Shown piece by piece: positions 26,234 to 34,459 of a stretch of DNA of 64,000 nt. The position numbers were made by a program, and so were the translations under genes. The DNA is taken from positions 54,262 through 118,261 of the forward strand of contig DYBN01000019.1 of NCBI GenBank assembly GCA_019418605.1, given 5' to 3'. The DNA comes from Sutterella sp. GTDB taxonomy: Bacteria; Pseudomonadota; Gammaproteobacteria; Burkholderiales; Burkholderiaceae_F. Below the pieces are notes generated by a model. That model saw only the letters and a list, made by a program, of their open reading frames with translations. It was not told the DNA's origin and did not search any database. How positions within the stretch are numbered: position 1 is the stretch's first letter; the number at the start of each line of letters is the position of its first letter.

Positions 26234-27343
26234 TCATTTTAGCTTTTTCTCAAGCGTTTGTGCAATGCGCTCGGTGAGGCTCGTGTGTGAAAAAAGCGTT
26301 TGGCACCAAAGGCTTGCGCCGGTTTTAAGCGCCTCAAAGTGGTCGCGCCAGGCACTCCACCCAATTGTCTGCGAGCCGCTTTGGTTGATGCGCTCATGAA
26401 GACTTTGCCAGGCCTCGGCCGCCTGAATGGGCAGGCTCTTCGTATAGAGCGCGGCAAAGGCCGCAAGCTTGACAAGCTGCGCATCGTCTTCCTGCGGATA
26501 CAAGGTCCAGATGAGGGGCTTGCCCGCAAGCTGGGCTCTGAGCGTGCTGTCTTCGCCGCGCACGAGGCACGCGTCGGTGCTCATCAGCACGTCGTCAAAG
26601 GCCTCCTGGGGCACCATCGGCGCGCGCACAAGCCGCACGTGAGGAGCATGGAGAGTGCCCAGGGCCTGCGCGAGCATCTCGGTTGCGCGTCCGGGGGCGG
26701 CAAGAATCTGCAGCGGACGGGGGTCGGCTGCAACTTCGCGGGCAAACGCTTCCACGGGCATCTGCGGATAGGTAAAAAAGTAAAGCGTCATCGGGTGCGC
26801 GGGATCGCACCCCAAGTCCGAGAGAATTTTTTCGCGCCGGTTTTGCGAGTAAAACGCTTTTTGCCGGTCTCTCAAATCAGCCTCGTAGATCACGCCGCAG
26901 GTCTTCTCGCTAAAGCCCGGAAAAAGAAACGTCTTGGGGTAGCCGTAGCGCGGGTGGGGGCTAGCAAGGCCGTTTGACTCCTCGGCGTAGCGCTCGGCCG
27001 TCAGATAGTCGAGCGCAGCGACGGCAACGGGCCGCGTTTTGAGCGCCTCGTTGATCGCCGCCTCGTAGGATTCGGGCAGAAAGCAGGAGAAAAGCTCAAT
27101 GACGATGTCGGCCGCAGGGCTTTGAAAGTCCTCGCTCCAGCGCACGACGTCAATGCCTTTGACGCACTGCCCGCACAGGGAGGCGTCGACTTCGGGCACC
27201 AGGGCCGAGAGGGTGGACTCATCGTCTATGATTAGGCGCACCTGCCAGTGCCTTTCAACAAAAAGGCTTCGAGCAAGCCGCCAGGCGATGCCCGCGTCGC
27301 CGAAATTGTCGATGACGCGGCAGAACATGTCGCAGCGGTACAT
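26234..27343 (-). CDS. earP: EF-P arginine rhamnosyltransferase EarP
   Basis: Attaches rhamnose from dTDP-beta-L-rhamnose to Arg32 of EF-P. The 369-residue GT-B protein (formerly DUF2331) has the N-terminal FCRVIDNFGDAGIAWRLARS with the conserved Asp of the active site. Its C-terminal half has CLVRGEDSTLRAQLAGKPLI and WTLYPQEDDAQLVKL, the nucleotide-sugar site. The first methionine at 27343 is used; Met6 is possible. It sits upstream of efp on the same strand and is divergent from uvrC. Confidence 0.95.
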   Translation of the reverse strand: MYRCDMFCRVIDNFGDAGIAWRLARSLFVERHWQVRLIIDDESTLSALVPEVDASLCGQCVKGIDVVRWSEDFQSPAADIVIELFSCFLPESYEAAINEALKTRPVAVAALDYLTAERYAEESNGLASPHPRYGYPKTFLFPGFSEKTCGVIYEADLRDRQKAFYSQNRREKILSDLGCDPAHPMTLYFFTYPQMPVEAFAREVAADPRPLQILAAPGRATEMLAQALGTLHAPHVRLVRAPMVPQEAFDDVLMSTDACLVRGEDSTLRAQLAGKPLIWTLYPQEDDAQLVKLAAFAALYTKSLPIQAAEAWQSLHERINQSGSQTIGWSAWRDHFEALKTGASLWCQTLFSHTSLTERIAQTLEKKLK

Positions 27344-27365
27344 ATCGGGGATTATTGAAAAAGAC

Positions 27366-27386
27366 AGGCCGGCGCAGCGCCGGCCT
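27366..27386. promoter_or_regulatory. GC-rich hairpin just upstream of uvrC start
   Basis: A perfect 9-bp stem (AGGCCGGCG / CGCCGGCCT) with a 3-nt loop ends 11 bases before the uvrC ATG at 27398. It covers the place where a ribosome site would lie. It could dampen uvrC translation or mark the end of a short leader between the divergent earP and uvrC genes. Confidence 0.45.
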
Positions 27387-27397
27387 TCGTGCTCTTT

Positions 27398-29257
27398 ATG
27401 ATCGAAATCAGTGCCACAAACTACAAGCAGGCGCTTGCAAGCCTCCCGGGCCTGCCCGGGGTCTACCGCTATTTCGATGCCGACGGGGGGTGCCTGTACG
27501 TCGGCAAGGCCCGCGACCTCAAAAAACGCGTCTCGCAGTACTTTCGCAAGACGGGGCTAAGCCCCAGGATTGCGCTGATGGTGCAGAAGATAGCACGGCT
27601 TGAAACGACGGTAGTCAATAGCGAAGCCGAGGCGCTTTTGCTTGAAAACAACCTCATCAAGACGCTCAACCCCAAGTACAACATCCTTTTTCGCGACGAC
27701 AAGAGCTACCCTTACTTGAAAATCACCGCCGAGGAGTTTCCCCGCGTGTGCTACTACCGCGGGGCGGTCGACAGGAAAAACCGCTTCTTCGGCCCCTATC
27801 CCAACGGCTCGGCCGTGCGCGAGGCAATCGGCGTGCTGCAAAAGGTCTTTCGGCTGCGCACGTGCGAAAACGCCGTCTTTAAAAACCGCTCGCGTCCCTG
27901 CCTTATGGGGCAGATGGGGCGCTGCTCAGCTCCTTGCACGGGAGAGGTCGCAAGCGAGGCCTACCAGGCCGACGTCGAAGACGCCTGCCGCTTTCTCAAG
28001 GGCAAGACCGATGAGATCATGAACGTGCTGCGCGAGCACATGATGCAGGCCGCGCAGGCGCTGCACTACGAGGAGGCCGCGGTTATTCGAGACCGCATCG
28101 CGCTGCTCTCGTCTGTCATGCACCAGCAGGTGGTGGAGACCACGGGAGGCGACACCGACGCCGACATCATTGCGGTGCTCGTCAAGGAGCAAACGGCCTG
28201 CGTCAATCTTGCCGTCGTGCGCGGCGGCAGGCACCTGGGAGACCACGCCTACTTCCCGGAACTCGGCCGCAGCGGGGCGCAGGACGTCACGGCCGGCGAA
28301 ATACTCGAAGCCTTCGTGCTGCACCACTACGCCAACGTGCCGGCGCCCTCGGTGATCATCGCGCAATGCGCCCAGAACCCCGAGGAGCTCGCCCGAGAGA
28401 TCTCGGCGCTTGCCTCGCACCGCGTGAGCATCGTGCACGAGCCGCAGCAAACGCGCCGCCGCTGGCTTGAAATGGCCGAGCAGGGGGCGGCTCTGGCGCT
28501 TGCGCGCCGCATCAGCGAAGCCGCGGGCGGCCGCCGGCGCATTGACGATCTCATTGAAGTGCTCGGGCTTGAATTGGACGACGAGGAGCGCGCCGCGCTT
28601 CGAATCGAGTGCTTTGACATCTCGCATACCGCAGGCGAGGCCACGCAGGCCTCCTGCGTGGTCTTTGAAGGCGAGCGGATGAATTCCTCGCGCTATCGGC
28701 GCTTTAACATCGAGGGCGTGGCCCCGGGCGACGACTATGCGGCCATGCGGCAGGTCCTTGAGCGGCGCTACGCGCCGGTTTCTCGCGGCGAAGCGCGGCT
28801 TCCCACGCTTGTTTTGGTCGACGGCGGCCGCGGACAGGTGCACATGGCTCGCGACGTCTTCAACGACTTGGGGCTTGACATCTCCGTCATCGTGGGCGTA
28901 GCCAAGGGCGAGGGGCGCAAAACGGGGCTGGAGACCTTAGTTTTTGCCGACGGGCGGGAACCCCTTGTTCTCGGCTCCCAGAGTCCCGCGCTGATGCTTG
29001 TGGCGATGATTCGCGACGAGGCGCACCGCTTTGCCATCACGGGCATGCGCGCCAAGCGCAGCCGCACGCGGCAGTCAAGCCGCATCGAAGACATCGAGGG
29101 CGTTGGCGCCAAGCGGCGCCAGAAGCTTCTGACGCATTTCGGGGGCATCAAGGGGCTTCGCAATGCGAGCGTGGAAGATATCGCTAAAATAAGCGGAATT
29201 TCGCGCACGCTGGCGCAAAGAATCTACACGCAGCTACATGGAGCAGAAGGTGTCTAA
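27398..29257 (+). CDS. uvrC: excinuclease ABC subunit C
   Basis: Dual-incision nuclease of nucleotide excision repair, 619 residues. The GIY-YIG nuclease domain (GVYRYFDADGGCLYVGKARD) is N-terminal, and CLMGQMGRCSAPC follows in the Cys-rich linker. The UVR motif for UvrB binding lies near residue 205 (HYEEAAVIRDRIALL). The RNase H-like nuclease has IECFDISHTAGEATQASCVV and LVDGGRGQV. Helix-hairpin-helix DNA-binding motifs end the protein. ATG at 27398 is preferred over the in-frame GTG at 27389. pgsA overlaps its end, a common arrangement. Confidence 0.95.
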   Translation: MIEISATNYKQALASLPGLPGVYRYFDADGGCLYVGKARDLKKRVSQYFRKTGLSPRIALMVQKIARLETTVVNSEAEALLLENNLIKTLNPKYNILFRDDKSYPYLKITAEEFPRVCYYRGAVDRKNRFFGPYPNGSAVREAIGVLQKVFRLRTCENAVFKNRSRPCLMGQMGRCSAPCTGEVASEAYQADVEDACRFLKGKTDEIMNVLREHMMQAAQALHYEEAAVIRDRIALLSSVMHQQVVETTGGDTDADIIAVLVKEQTACVNLAVVRGGRHLGDHAYFPELGRSGAQDVTAGEILEAFVLHHYANVPAPSVIIAQCAQNPEELAREISALASHRVSIVHEPQQTRRRWLEMAEQGAALALARRISEAAGGRRRIDDLIEVLGLELDDEERAALRIECFDISHTAGEATQASCVVFEGERMNSSRYRRFNIEGVAPGDDYAAMRQVLERRYAPVSRGEARLPTLVLVDGGRGQVHMARDVFNDLGLDISVIVGVAKGEGRKTGLETLVFADGREPLVLGSQSPALMLVAMIRDEAHRFAITGMRAKRSRTRQSSRIEDIEGVGAKRRQKLLTHFGGIKGLRNASVEDIAKISGISRTLAQRIYTQLHGAEGV

Positions 29258-29828
29258 GCAGCAAAGGCTCAACATTCCGATGGTACTGACATGGACGCGC
29301 ATCGCGTTCATTCCGCTCATCATCGGGGTCTTTTATCTGCCGGATGCGTTGGTTTCTCCGCACATGAAAAACCTTCTGTCGTGCGTGATGTTTGCCGTTG
29401 CGGCCATTACCGACGCCCTGGACGGCTACATCGCGCGGCGCTGGAACATGGCCACCAATCTCGGGGCGTTTTTAGACAGCGTCGCCGACAAGCTTGTGGT
29501 GTGCTCGGCCATCGTCGTGCTCGTTGCCTTTGACCGCGTCGACATGCTCGTGGCCCTGATCATCGTCGGGCGCGAAATCGCGATCACGGCCCTGCGCGAG
29601 TGGATGTCAAAAATCGGCGCCGCCGCCAGCGTCAAGGTCAACTGGTTTGGCAAGATCAAGGCGATTTTTCAGATGGTCGCCATCCCGATGCTGCTTTTCT
29701 ACGATCCGTTCCTGGGGCTTCCGATTGCCGCCATCGGCACGGTGCTCATCTGGATAGCCGCGGCGCTCACGATCTACTCGATGTGCGTGTACATGCTCGC
29801 CGCCTGGCCGTACCTGCAGAAAAATTAA
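29238..29828 (+). CDS. pgsA: CDP-diacylglycerol-glycerol-3-phosphate 3-phosphatidyltransferase
   Basis: Inner-membrane enzyme that commits CDP-diacylglycerol to phosphatidylglycerol and cardiolipin. The 196-residue protein has about five hydrophobic segments and the CDP-alcohol phosphotransferase signature DGYIARRWNMATNLGAFLD with VADK, carrying the metal-binding aspartates. The start overlaps the uvrC stop by 20 bp. The neighbour order uvrC-pgsA is conserved in proteobacteria. Confidence 0.95.
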   Translation: MEQKVSKQQRLNIPMVLTWTRIAFIPLIIGVFYLPDALVSPHMKNLLSCVMFAVAAITDALDGYIARRWNMATNLGAFLDSVADKLVVCSAIVVLVAFDRVDMLVALIIVGREIAITALREWMSKIGAAASVKVNWFGKIKAIFQMVAIPMLLFYDPFLGLPIAAIGTVLIWIAAALTIYSMCVYMLAAWPYLQKN

Positions 29829-29874
29829 GCGGCGCGTTTTTCCTTTTTGAAGCGCTCTTGAAGCGCAGGCGCCG

Positions 29875-29915
29875 GCCCGGCGTGCGGCAGCAAAGACCGC
29901 GCCCCGGGCTTTTTT
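29875..29915 (+). terminator. terminator of uvrC-pgsA
   Basis: A 13-base stem (GCCCGGCGTGCGG with CCGCGCCCCGGGC, one mismatch and one wobble) with a 9-nt loop is followed by six T residues. It lies about 45 bp past the pgsA stop. Confidence 0.7.
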
Positions 29916-29964
29916 GCGGCTAAACGGCGCAAAGAGGCGGCGGGCATCGAGAGCCGCGGGGACC

Positions 29965-32900
29965 TTATTGCGCGGGCTCGGTGACGAGCGTCTTGCTTTG
30001 CGAGTCGCCCACTTTGGTGATCACGGGGTTTTCAAAGGGGCCCGTGATGTCGTACTCGACCTTGAAGATGCGGCTGATGGGGTCGCGCAAAAGAAGCTGC
30101 GCCAGGAACGTGCCGATGCCCACGGCGGGGTTGACGAAGGCAAGCGCAAGGCTTGCGTTGCCTGCGTTGATGTCGGGCAGCACCACGGCGCGGGTATTTA
30201 GGCGCCGGGAGGCCATGTCAATTGACCCGCTGATCAAAATCGTGCCCTGCGCGCCCACAATTTTCGTGTTGTCCGTCGTGCTCACGCCCTTGACAAGCGT
30301 GCCCGTGCCCGTGAAGCGGTCAAAGGAAAAGCCCTTTTGCATGAGGTCGGAAAAGTCAAGCGTCAGGCGCTTGAGAAGCGACTGAAAGGACAAAAGCGAC
30401 AAAAGCGCGCCGCCCGGGCCCGTGTCGACCTCAACGAAGGACCCCTTGCTCAAGTCGACCTCAAGGGTCCCTTCAAGCGTGTCCATCTGCGGACTCCAGG
30501 GGGCGCCCTCAAAGGCAAGTTTGGCCGAGGCCGTGCCGTTTGCCGCTTCGATCACGCCGGGAAAGCCGATTTCCGACAGAAGCCCCCCGACGTTGCTGAT
30601 GCTCCAGTTGACGTCAAGCGCCGTGCGGTCGGCTTCGCTCTCGGTGAGGCTTCGCATCCAGCTGCCGCTTGCCGTGAGGTTTCCCGAGGCGCTCTTGAGA
30701 GTGGCCTTGTCAATGAGAAGGCCTTCGCGCGCGCCCTGGCGGCTCACGGAGGTTTCTAGCGCAGCTGCGCCAAGGTGCATGCCGTCGTAGTCCAATGAGC
30801 CGATTTTTGCTGAAATCCGCGGCAGGTGCCGGGGCTTTGCAGCACCGGGGGCGGCGGCCGTTTTGTCAGCGGTTTTGTTTTCGTTTTTCTTGCGCGGGCC
30901 CTCGATGAACTCTCTGAGGGTGCTTGCCGCATTTTGTGAGACCGACAGCCGCGGCATGTCGAGCACGATGAGCCCGTCGCCGGCGTCTTTGTAGGAGACG
31001 GTGCCGCTTGCCAGGTCCGAGTCAACCGACAGATTCCAGTCGGCGCCGCTGCGCCGGTAGTCCGCCTTGAGTCCCGAAAGGCTAGAGTCGGAAAAAACGG
31101 CCTTCCCGAGGTCGACCTGCACGCGGGTGAGGGCGGCTGCCAAGTGTTCGGCTCTTTGCGCCGCCGCCTCCTCTTCGGGCCCGGAGGTCCCGGTTGCCGC
31201 ATCGATGATGGCGCGAAGCGGCTCGCTCCAGTCGGGCATCGAAAGGCTTGCCGCACGGATGTCAAGCGAAAAGCCTTCGGCTGGCAGCCCGTCCTTGGCG
31301 CCGATGCCGATGGAGCCGCGCACGGGCAGGGTGGAGGATGCGCCCGAGGGAAGCTGCAGCAGCACGTCGAAATGGTTGGCCGCCGCCACAGAGAGCATCA
31401 GGCCGTGCTGCTTGTTGATCGTCACGGGCGTTGCGCTGAAGCGAAGCGGCCAGTTTGTGTTCGCAGGTTTGTTCAAGGGGGCGGGGAGCTTGAGCTCGAC
31501 GCCGTTTAAAGAGGACTGCGCGGTCACCGTCACGCCCGTTTTGCGCGAGATGGTCGTCGTGGCGACAAAGGGCGTCGTGCCCGAGGCGTAGCCCAGGATG
31601 CGCTTGACGACGGGGACGTCGGCAAAGTAGCCCGCGTCGGCGATGTCGATGCTGCCCGAGGCCGTGATGGAAATTGTTCCGTCGCTGCTTGTGACGACGT
31701 TGACCGTGGCGTCTTCCTTGGCAAAGGGCTTTGCGAGGACGTTTTGGGCAAAGGCGCCTTTTTCCGTAAAGTGCACCGTTCCCGTGACTTCGGCCAGAGG
31801 CGGCACCGGGTGCGGCATTTCCACGCGGTTGCCCGCCATCGTGATGTCGCCCGCAACGCGCGTGGCGGGGGCATTTAAGAGCGGAATGTCAAGCGAGAGC
31901 GAAAGAGCGGCGTCGCCCTCGGCGCGGGTGCCGCGAAAGGCGTGGTTGACAAAGCCCCCAACAGGGCTTGCCTCAACGTAGTCAAAGAGCTTTTGAAGGC
32001 TGCCGTGCGCTTGGCCGTCGATGTCAAGCAGCGTGCGCTTGCCGCCGTTTAACTGCGCAATCTGTGCGGTCACCGGCCCCACGTCGACCCCGAAGGTGCG
32101 CGCGCGGTCGGCTTCGATTCTCATCGAAAACCCTTCAAAGGCAATGCGCCCGTCAATGTTGGTAAGAAGCGGCCACGCGGGGGTGCTCTGTTCGGACTTC
32201 CTTGCGCTTTTTTGTGCGCCGCTCTCATTGCCGCTTGTTTTGCCCAGGTCCGGCACGTAGTTGATTGCGGCCTGCGACACGTCGGCCTTGACCATGAAGC
32301 GTCCGAGCCCGGCATTGGCCCCCGACCAGGGGAAGGCCTTGAAGGGCCCTTTGATTTCAAAGGAGCCGTTTTGCGCTGTGCCCTCAAGAAGACCGTCGCG
32401 CAGCCAGTCGCGCACGTTTTGTCCGATGACCAGAGGGATGTACTTCCAAACGCTTGAGGCCTGCGCCCGCGCGATGCTGCCCGTGATGTCGGCAACGCCC
32501 GCGGGGCCCGCCTGATCATCGGCCCTCCACGTGCCGCGGGCTCGCACATCGGCGTCTTCGTTGACAAGGTGGATGTTTTCAAAGGTGACGATGGGCTTGC
32601 CCTGCTGCTGCGTCCAATAAACCTCGCCCGTGAGGTTTTTTACGGCGATCGTCGGGTTTTCAAAGATTCCCGGAAACGTGAGCGACCCGTCGGTGGTGGC
32701 AAGCGAAATCTTGCCGCTGGTGTTGGACAAATTAAGCGAGCCGCTGATGTTGGAAACGCCCGGCGTCATCGAGCTGCCGGCGGCGCTGTTGGCTTCAACC
32801 GGGGCGATCGTGATGCCTGAAAAGTCCGAGGCAAGCGTCCAGTCGGCGGGCGATCGCGCGGGGCCGCGCCAGTTGAGGGCCGCCTCGTGCAGCTTCCCCG

Positions 32901-34182
32901 AAGGGGCGCGCTCGGCAATGAGGTTCGCAACCGACTCGGGCAGCGGCAGCGCAGGCAGCAGCTTGCGGATGCTCGCAAGATCAATTTCAGCAAAGCGCAG
33001 ATAGGCCGTGCGCGTATCAAGCCTTCCGGGAGCAAGCAGAATCTGCGCCCCGATCCGGGGCGTGAGTCCCGTGGAGCCGTCGGCAAGCTCATAGGAGAGT
33101 CCCTGGGCTTCAACGCGCAGCTCTTCGTTTTGAAGCGACTCGGTGATGCGCGCCGAAAGGCGCCGCAGCTCAAGCGGCTCCCTGGCGCCGGGCAGGGCGA
33201 GCTTCAGGCGCCTTAGGGCCACGTCGCTTGTGATGGAAACGGGGCGCGCTTCTGCAAAGTCAATCCAGGCGCGCAAATCGCCGCGGCCGCGCACGATGAC
33301 GGGCGACAAAACGTCCGAAGGCTTGACAAGGCGCGCAATGTCAAGACCGCTTGCGGCAAGGTAGATGCTGCCCTCCCACTGCCGCCAGTTGGCTTCGTCA
33401 AAAAGACTCGTGGTAAAGGCCGCGCGCAGATCGATCGTGTTCCTCCCGCGCCCCACGAGCTCGGCCTGCAGCCCCAGCGCGTAGTTCACGGGCTGGTTTT
33501 CAAAGGTAAAGTCGATTTTTTCAAAAGCCGTGGGCTGCGACTCGGGATCGGTGAGGTCTTCGTAGACGACCGTGGAGTCGATGATGGAAAGGCGCCCCTG
33601 CTTTAAAAGCCATGAAATGAGGCCCGAGGCTCTCGCGCCCGAGGCCAAGGCGCCGCCAGTTTTCTCTTTGTCCTCTTCGGGCGTGAGATCAATTTCAAAG
33701 CCCGCAATGTCGTAGACGTACTGCGAGAGGCGCCGCACCGAAAGGCTGGCATTGGCTATCGTCAGGTCTTTAAAGCGCGGAGAGCCAAGAAGCGTGCGCC
33801 AATAGAGGCTTGCCTCAACCTCGGGCAGCGTGAGCACGGTCTGAGAGGGGATGTCGGAGGCCGCCGCGCCGCCCGCGGCAGCGGGCTCGACGACAAACGA
33901 AACGTCTCGTAACGAAAGCCGCGGCCAGAACGTGTCCCAGTGCGGCTCGATTGAGCCGATGGAGACCTCGCAGCCCACGATCTCGCCCACGGCCTGCGCA
34001 ATGGGCTCCTTGAAGCGGTTGACCTGCGGCAGCAGGTACCAGCGCGTGACGAGGATGAGGGAGGTAAAGACAAAATAAAACACCACCGCCGACCAGAAGG
34101 CGGAGATGAAGGCCCCGCGCACCTTCGGATGACGCGCATAGGCGCGCCAGCGCAGGGGAAGTAGGTGCTTGGAACCGGTCAT
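29965..34182 (-). CDS. yhdP: YhdP-family AsmA-like envelope protein
   Basis: A very large protein (1405 residues) of the YhdP/TIGR02099 family. Members bridge inner and outer membranes and help move phospholipids. One N-terminal membrane anchor (about residues 22-45, FISAFWSAVVFYFVFTSLIL) is followed by a long periplasmic beta-rich part. The C-terminal AsmA-like region has GTLVKGVSTTDNTKIVGAQG and IKGPFKAFPWSG-like repeats. The ATG at 34182 precedes the anchor by a short basic tail; the frame is open to 34323 but that part is unrelated. It is divergent from glnE, as in other Burkholderiales. Confidence 0.88.
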   Translation of the reverse strand: MTGSKHLLPLRWRAYARHPKVRGAFISAFWSAVVFYFVFTSLILVTRWYLLPQVNRFKEPIAQAVGEIVGCEVSIGSIEPHWDTFWPRLSLRDVSFVVEPAAAGGAAASDIPSQTVLTLPEVEASLYWRTLLGSPRFKDLTIANASLSVRRLSQYVYDIAGFEIDLTPEEDKEKTGGALASGARASGLISWLLKQGRLSIIDSTVVYEDLTDPESQPTAFEKIDFTFENQPVNYALGLQAELVGRGRNTIDLRAAFTTSLFDEANWRQWEGSIYLAASGLDIARLVKPSDVLSPVIVRGRGDLRAWIDFAEARPVSITSDVALRRLKLALPGAREPLELRRLSARITESLQNEELRVEAQGLSYELADGSTGLTPRIGAQILLAPGRLDTRTAYLRFAEIDLASIRKLLPALPLPESVANLIAERAPSGKLHEAALNWRGPARSPADWTLASDFSGITIAPVEANSAAGSSMTPGVSNISGSLNLSNTSGKISLATTDGSLTFPGIFENPTIAVKNLTGEVYWTQQQGKPIVTFENIHLVNEDADVRARGTWRADDQAGPAGVADITGSIARAQASSVWKYIPLVIGQNVRDWLRDGLLEGTAQNGSFEIKGPFKAFPWSGANAGLGRFMVKADVSQAAINYVPDLGKTSGNESGAQKSARKSEQSTPAWPLLTNIDGRIAFEGFSMRIEADRARTFGVDVGPVTAQIAQLNGGKRTLLDIDGQAHGSLQKLFDYVEASPVGGFVNHAFRGTRAEGDAALSLSLDIPLLNAPATRVAGDITMAGNRVEMPHPVPPLAEVTGTVHFTEKGAFAQNVLAKPFAKEDATVNVVTSSDGTISITASGSIDIADAGYFADVPVVKRILGYASGTTPFVATTTISRKTGVTVTAQSSLNGVELKLPAPLNKPANTNWPLRFSATPVTINKQHGLMLSVAAANHFDVLLQLPSGASSTLPVRGSIGIGAKDGLPAEGFSLDIRAASLSMPDWSEPLRAIIDAATGTSGPEEEAAAQRAEHLAAALTRVQVDLGKAVFSDSSLSGLKADYRRSGADWNLSVDSDLASGTVSYKDAGDGLIVLDMPRLSVSQNAASTLREFIEGPRKKNENKTADKTAAAPGAAKPRHLPRISAKIGSLDYDGMHLGAAALETSVSRQGAREGLLIDKATLKSASGNLTASGSWMRSLTESEADRTALDVNWSISNVGGLLSEIGFPGVIEAANGTASAKLAFEGAPWSPQMDTLEGTLEVDLSKGSFVEVDTGPGGALLSLLSFQSLLKRLTLDFSDLMQKGFSFDRFTGTGTLVKGVSTTDNTKIVGAQGTILISGSIDMASRRLNTRAVVLPDINAGNASLALAFVNPAVGIGTFLAQLLLRDPISRIFKVEYDITGPFENPVITKVGDSQSKTLVTEPAQ

Positions 34183-34459
34183 CGGGTGGTGGCGTGTATC
34201 TTTTTTATTGTCTGCTCTGAGCCGGCCTTGAGGGCCGCGCGCGGGCAAAGGGCATCGCTTGAAGTCTCCGGCGGCCTTGCCGAAAAGCCGGGCCCCAAGC
34301 GCCCGAGCGCCTTGCGGCCGCACGCTACAATCGGCAAAAACCGCTGCGGCGCTTCTTACGGCAAACCGGCGGGATGCCTGCTGGTGTTTTTTTATGTGGT
34401 TGCACTATAGCAACCTTGCCTGCCGCACGGATTGAGAATCCGGCAAAGTTTGTTTCAAG

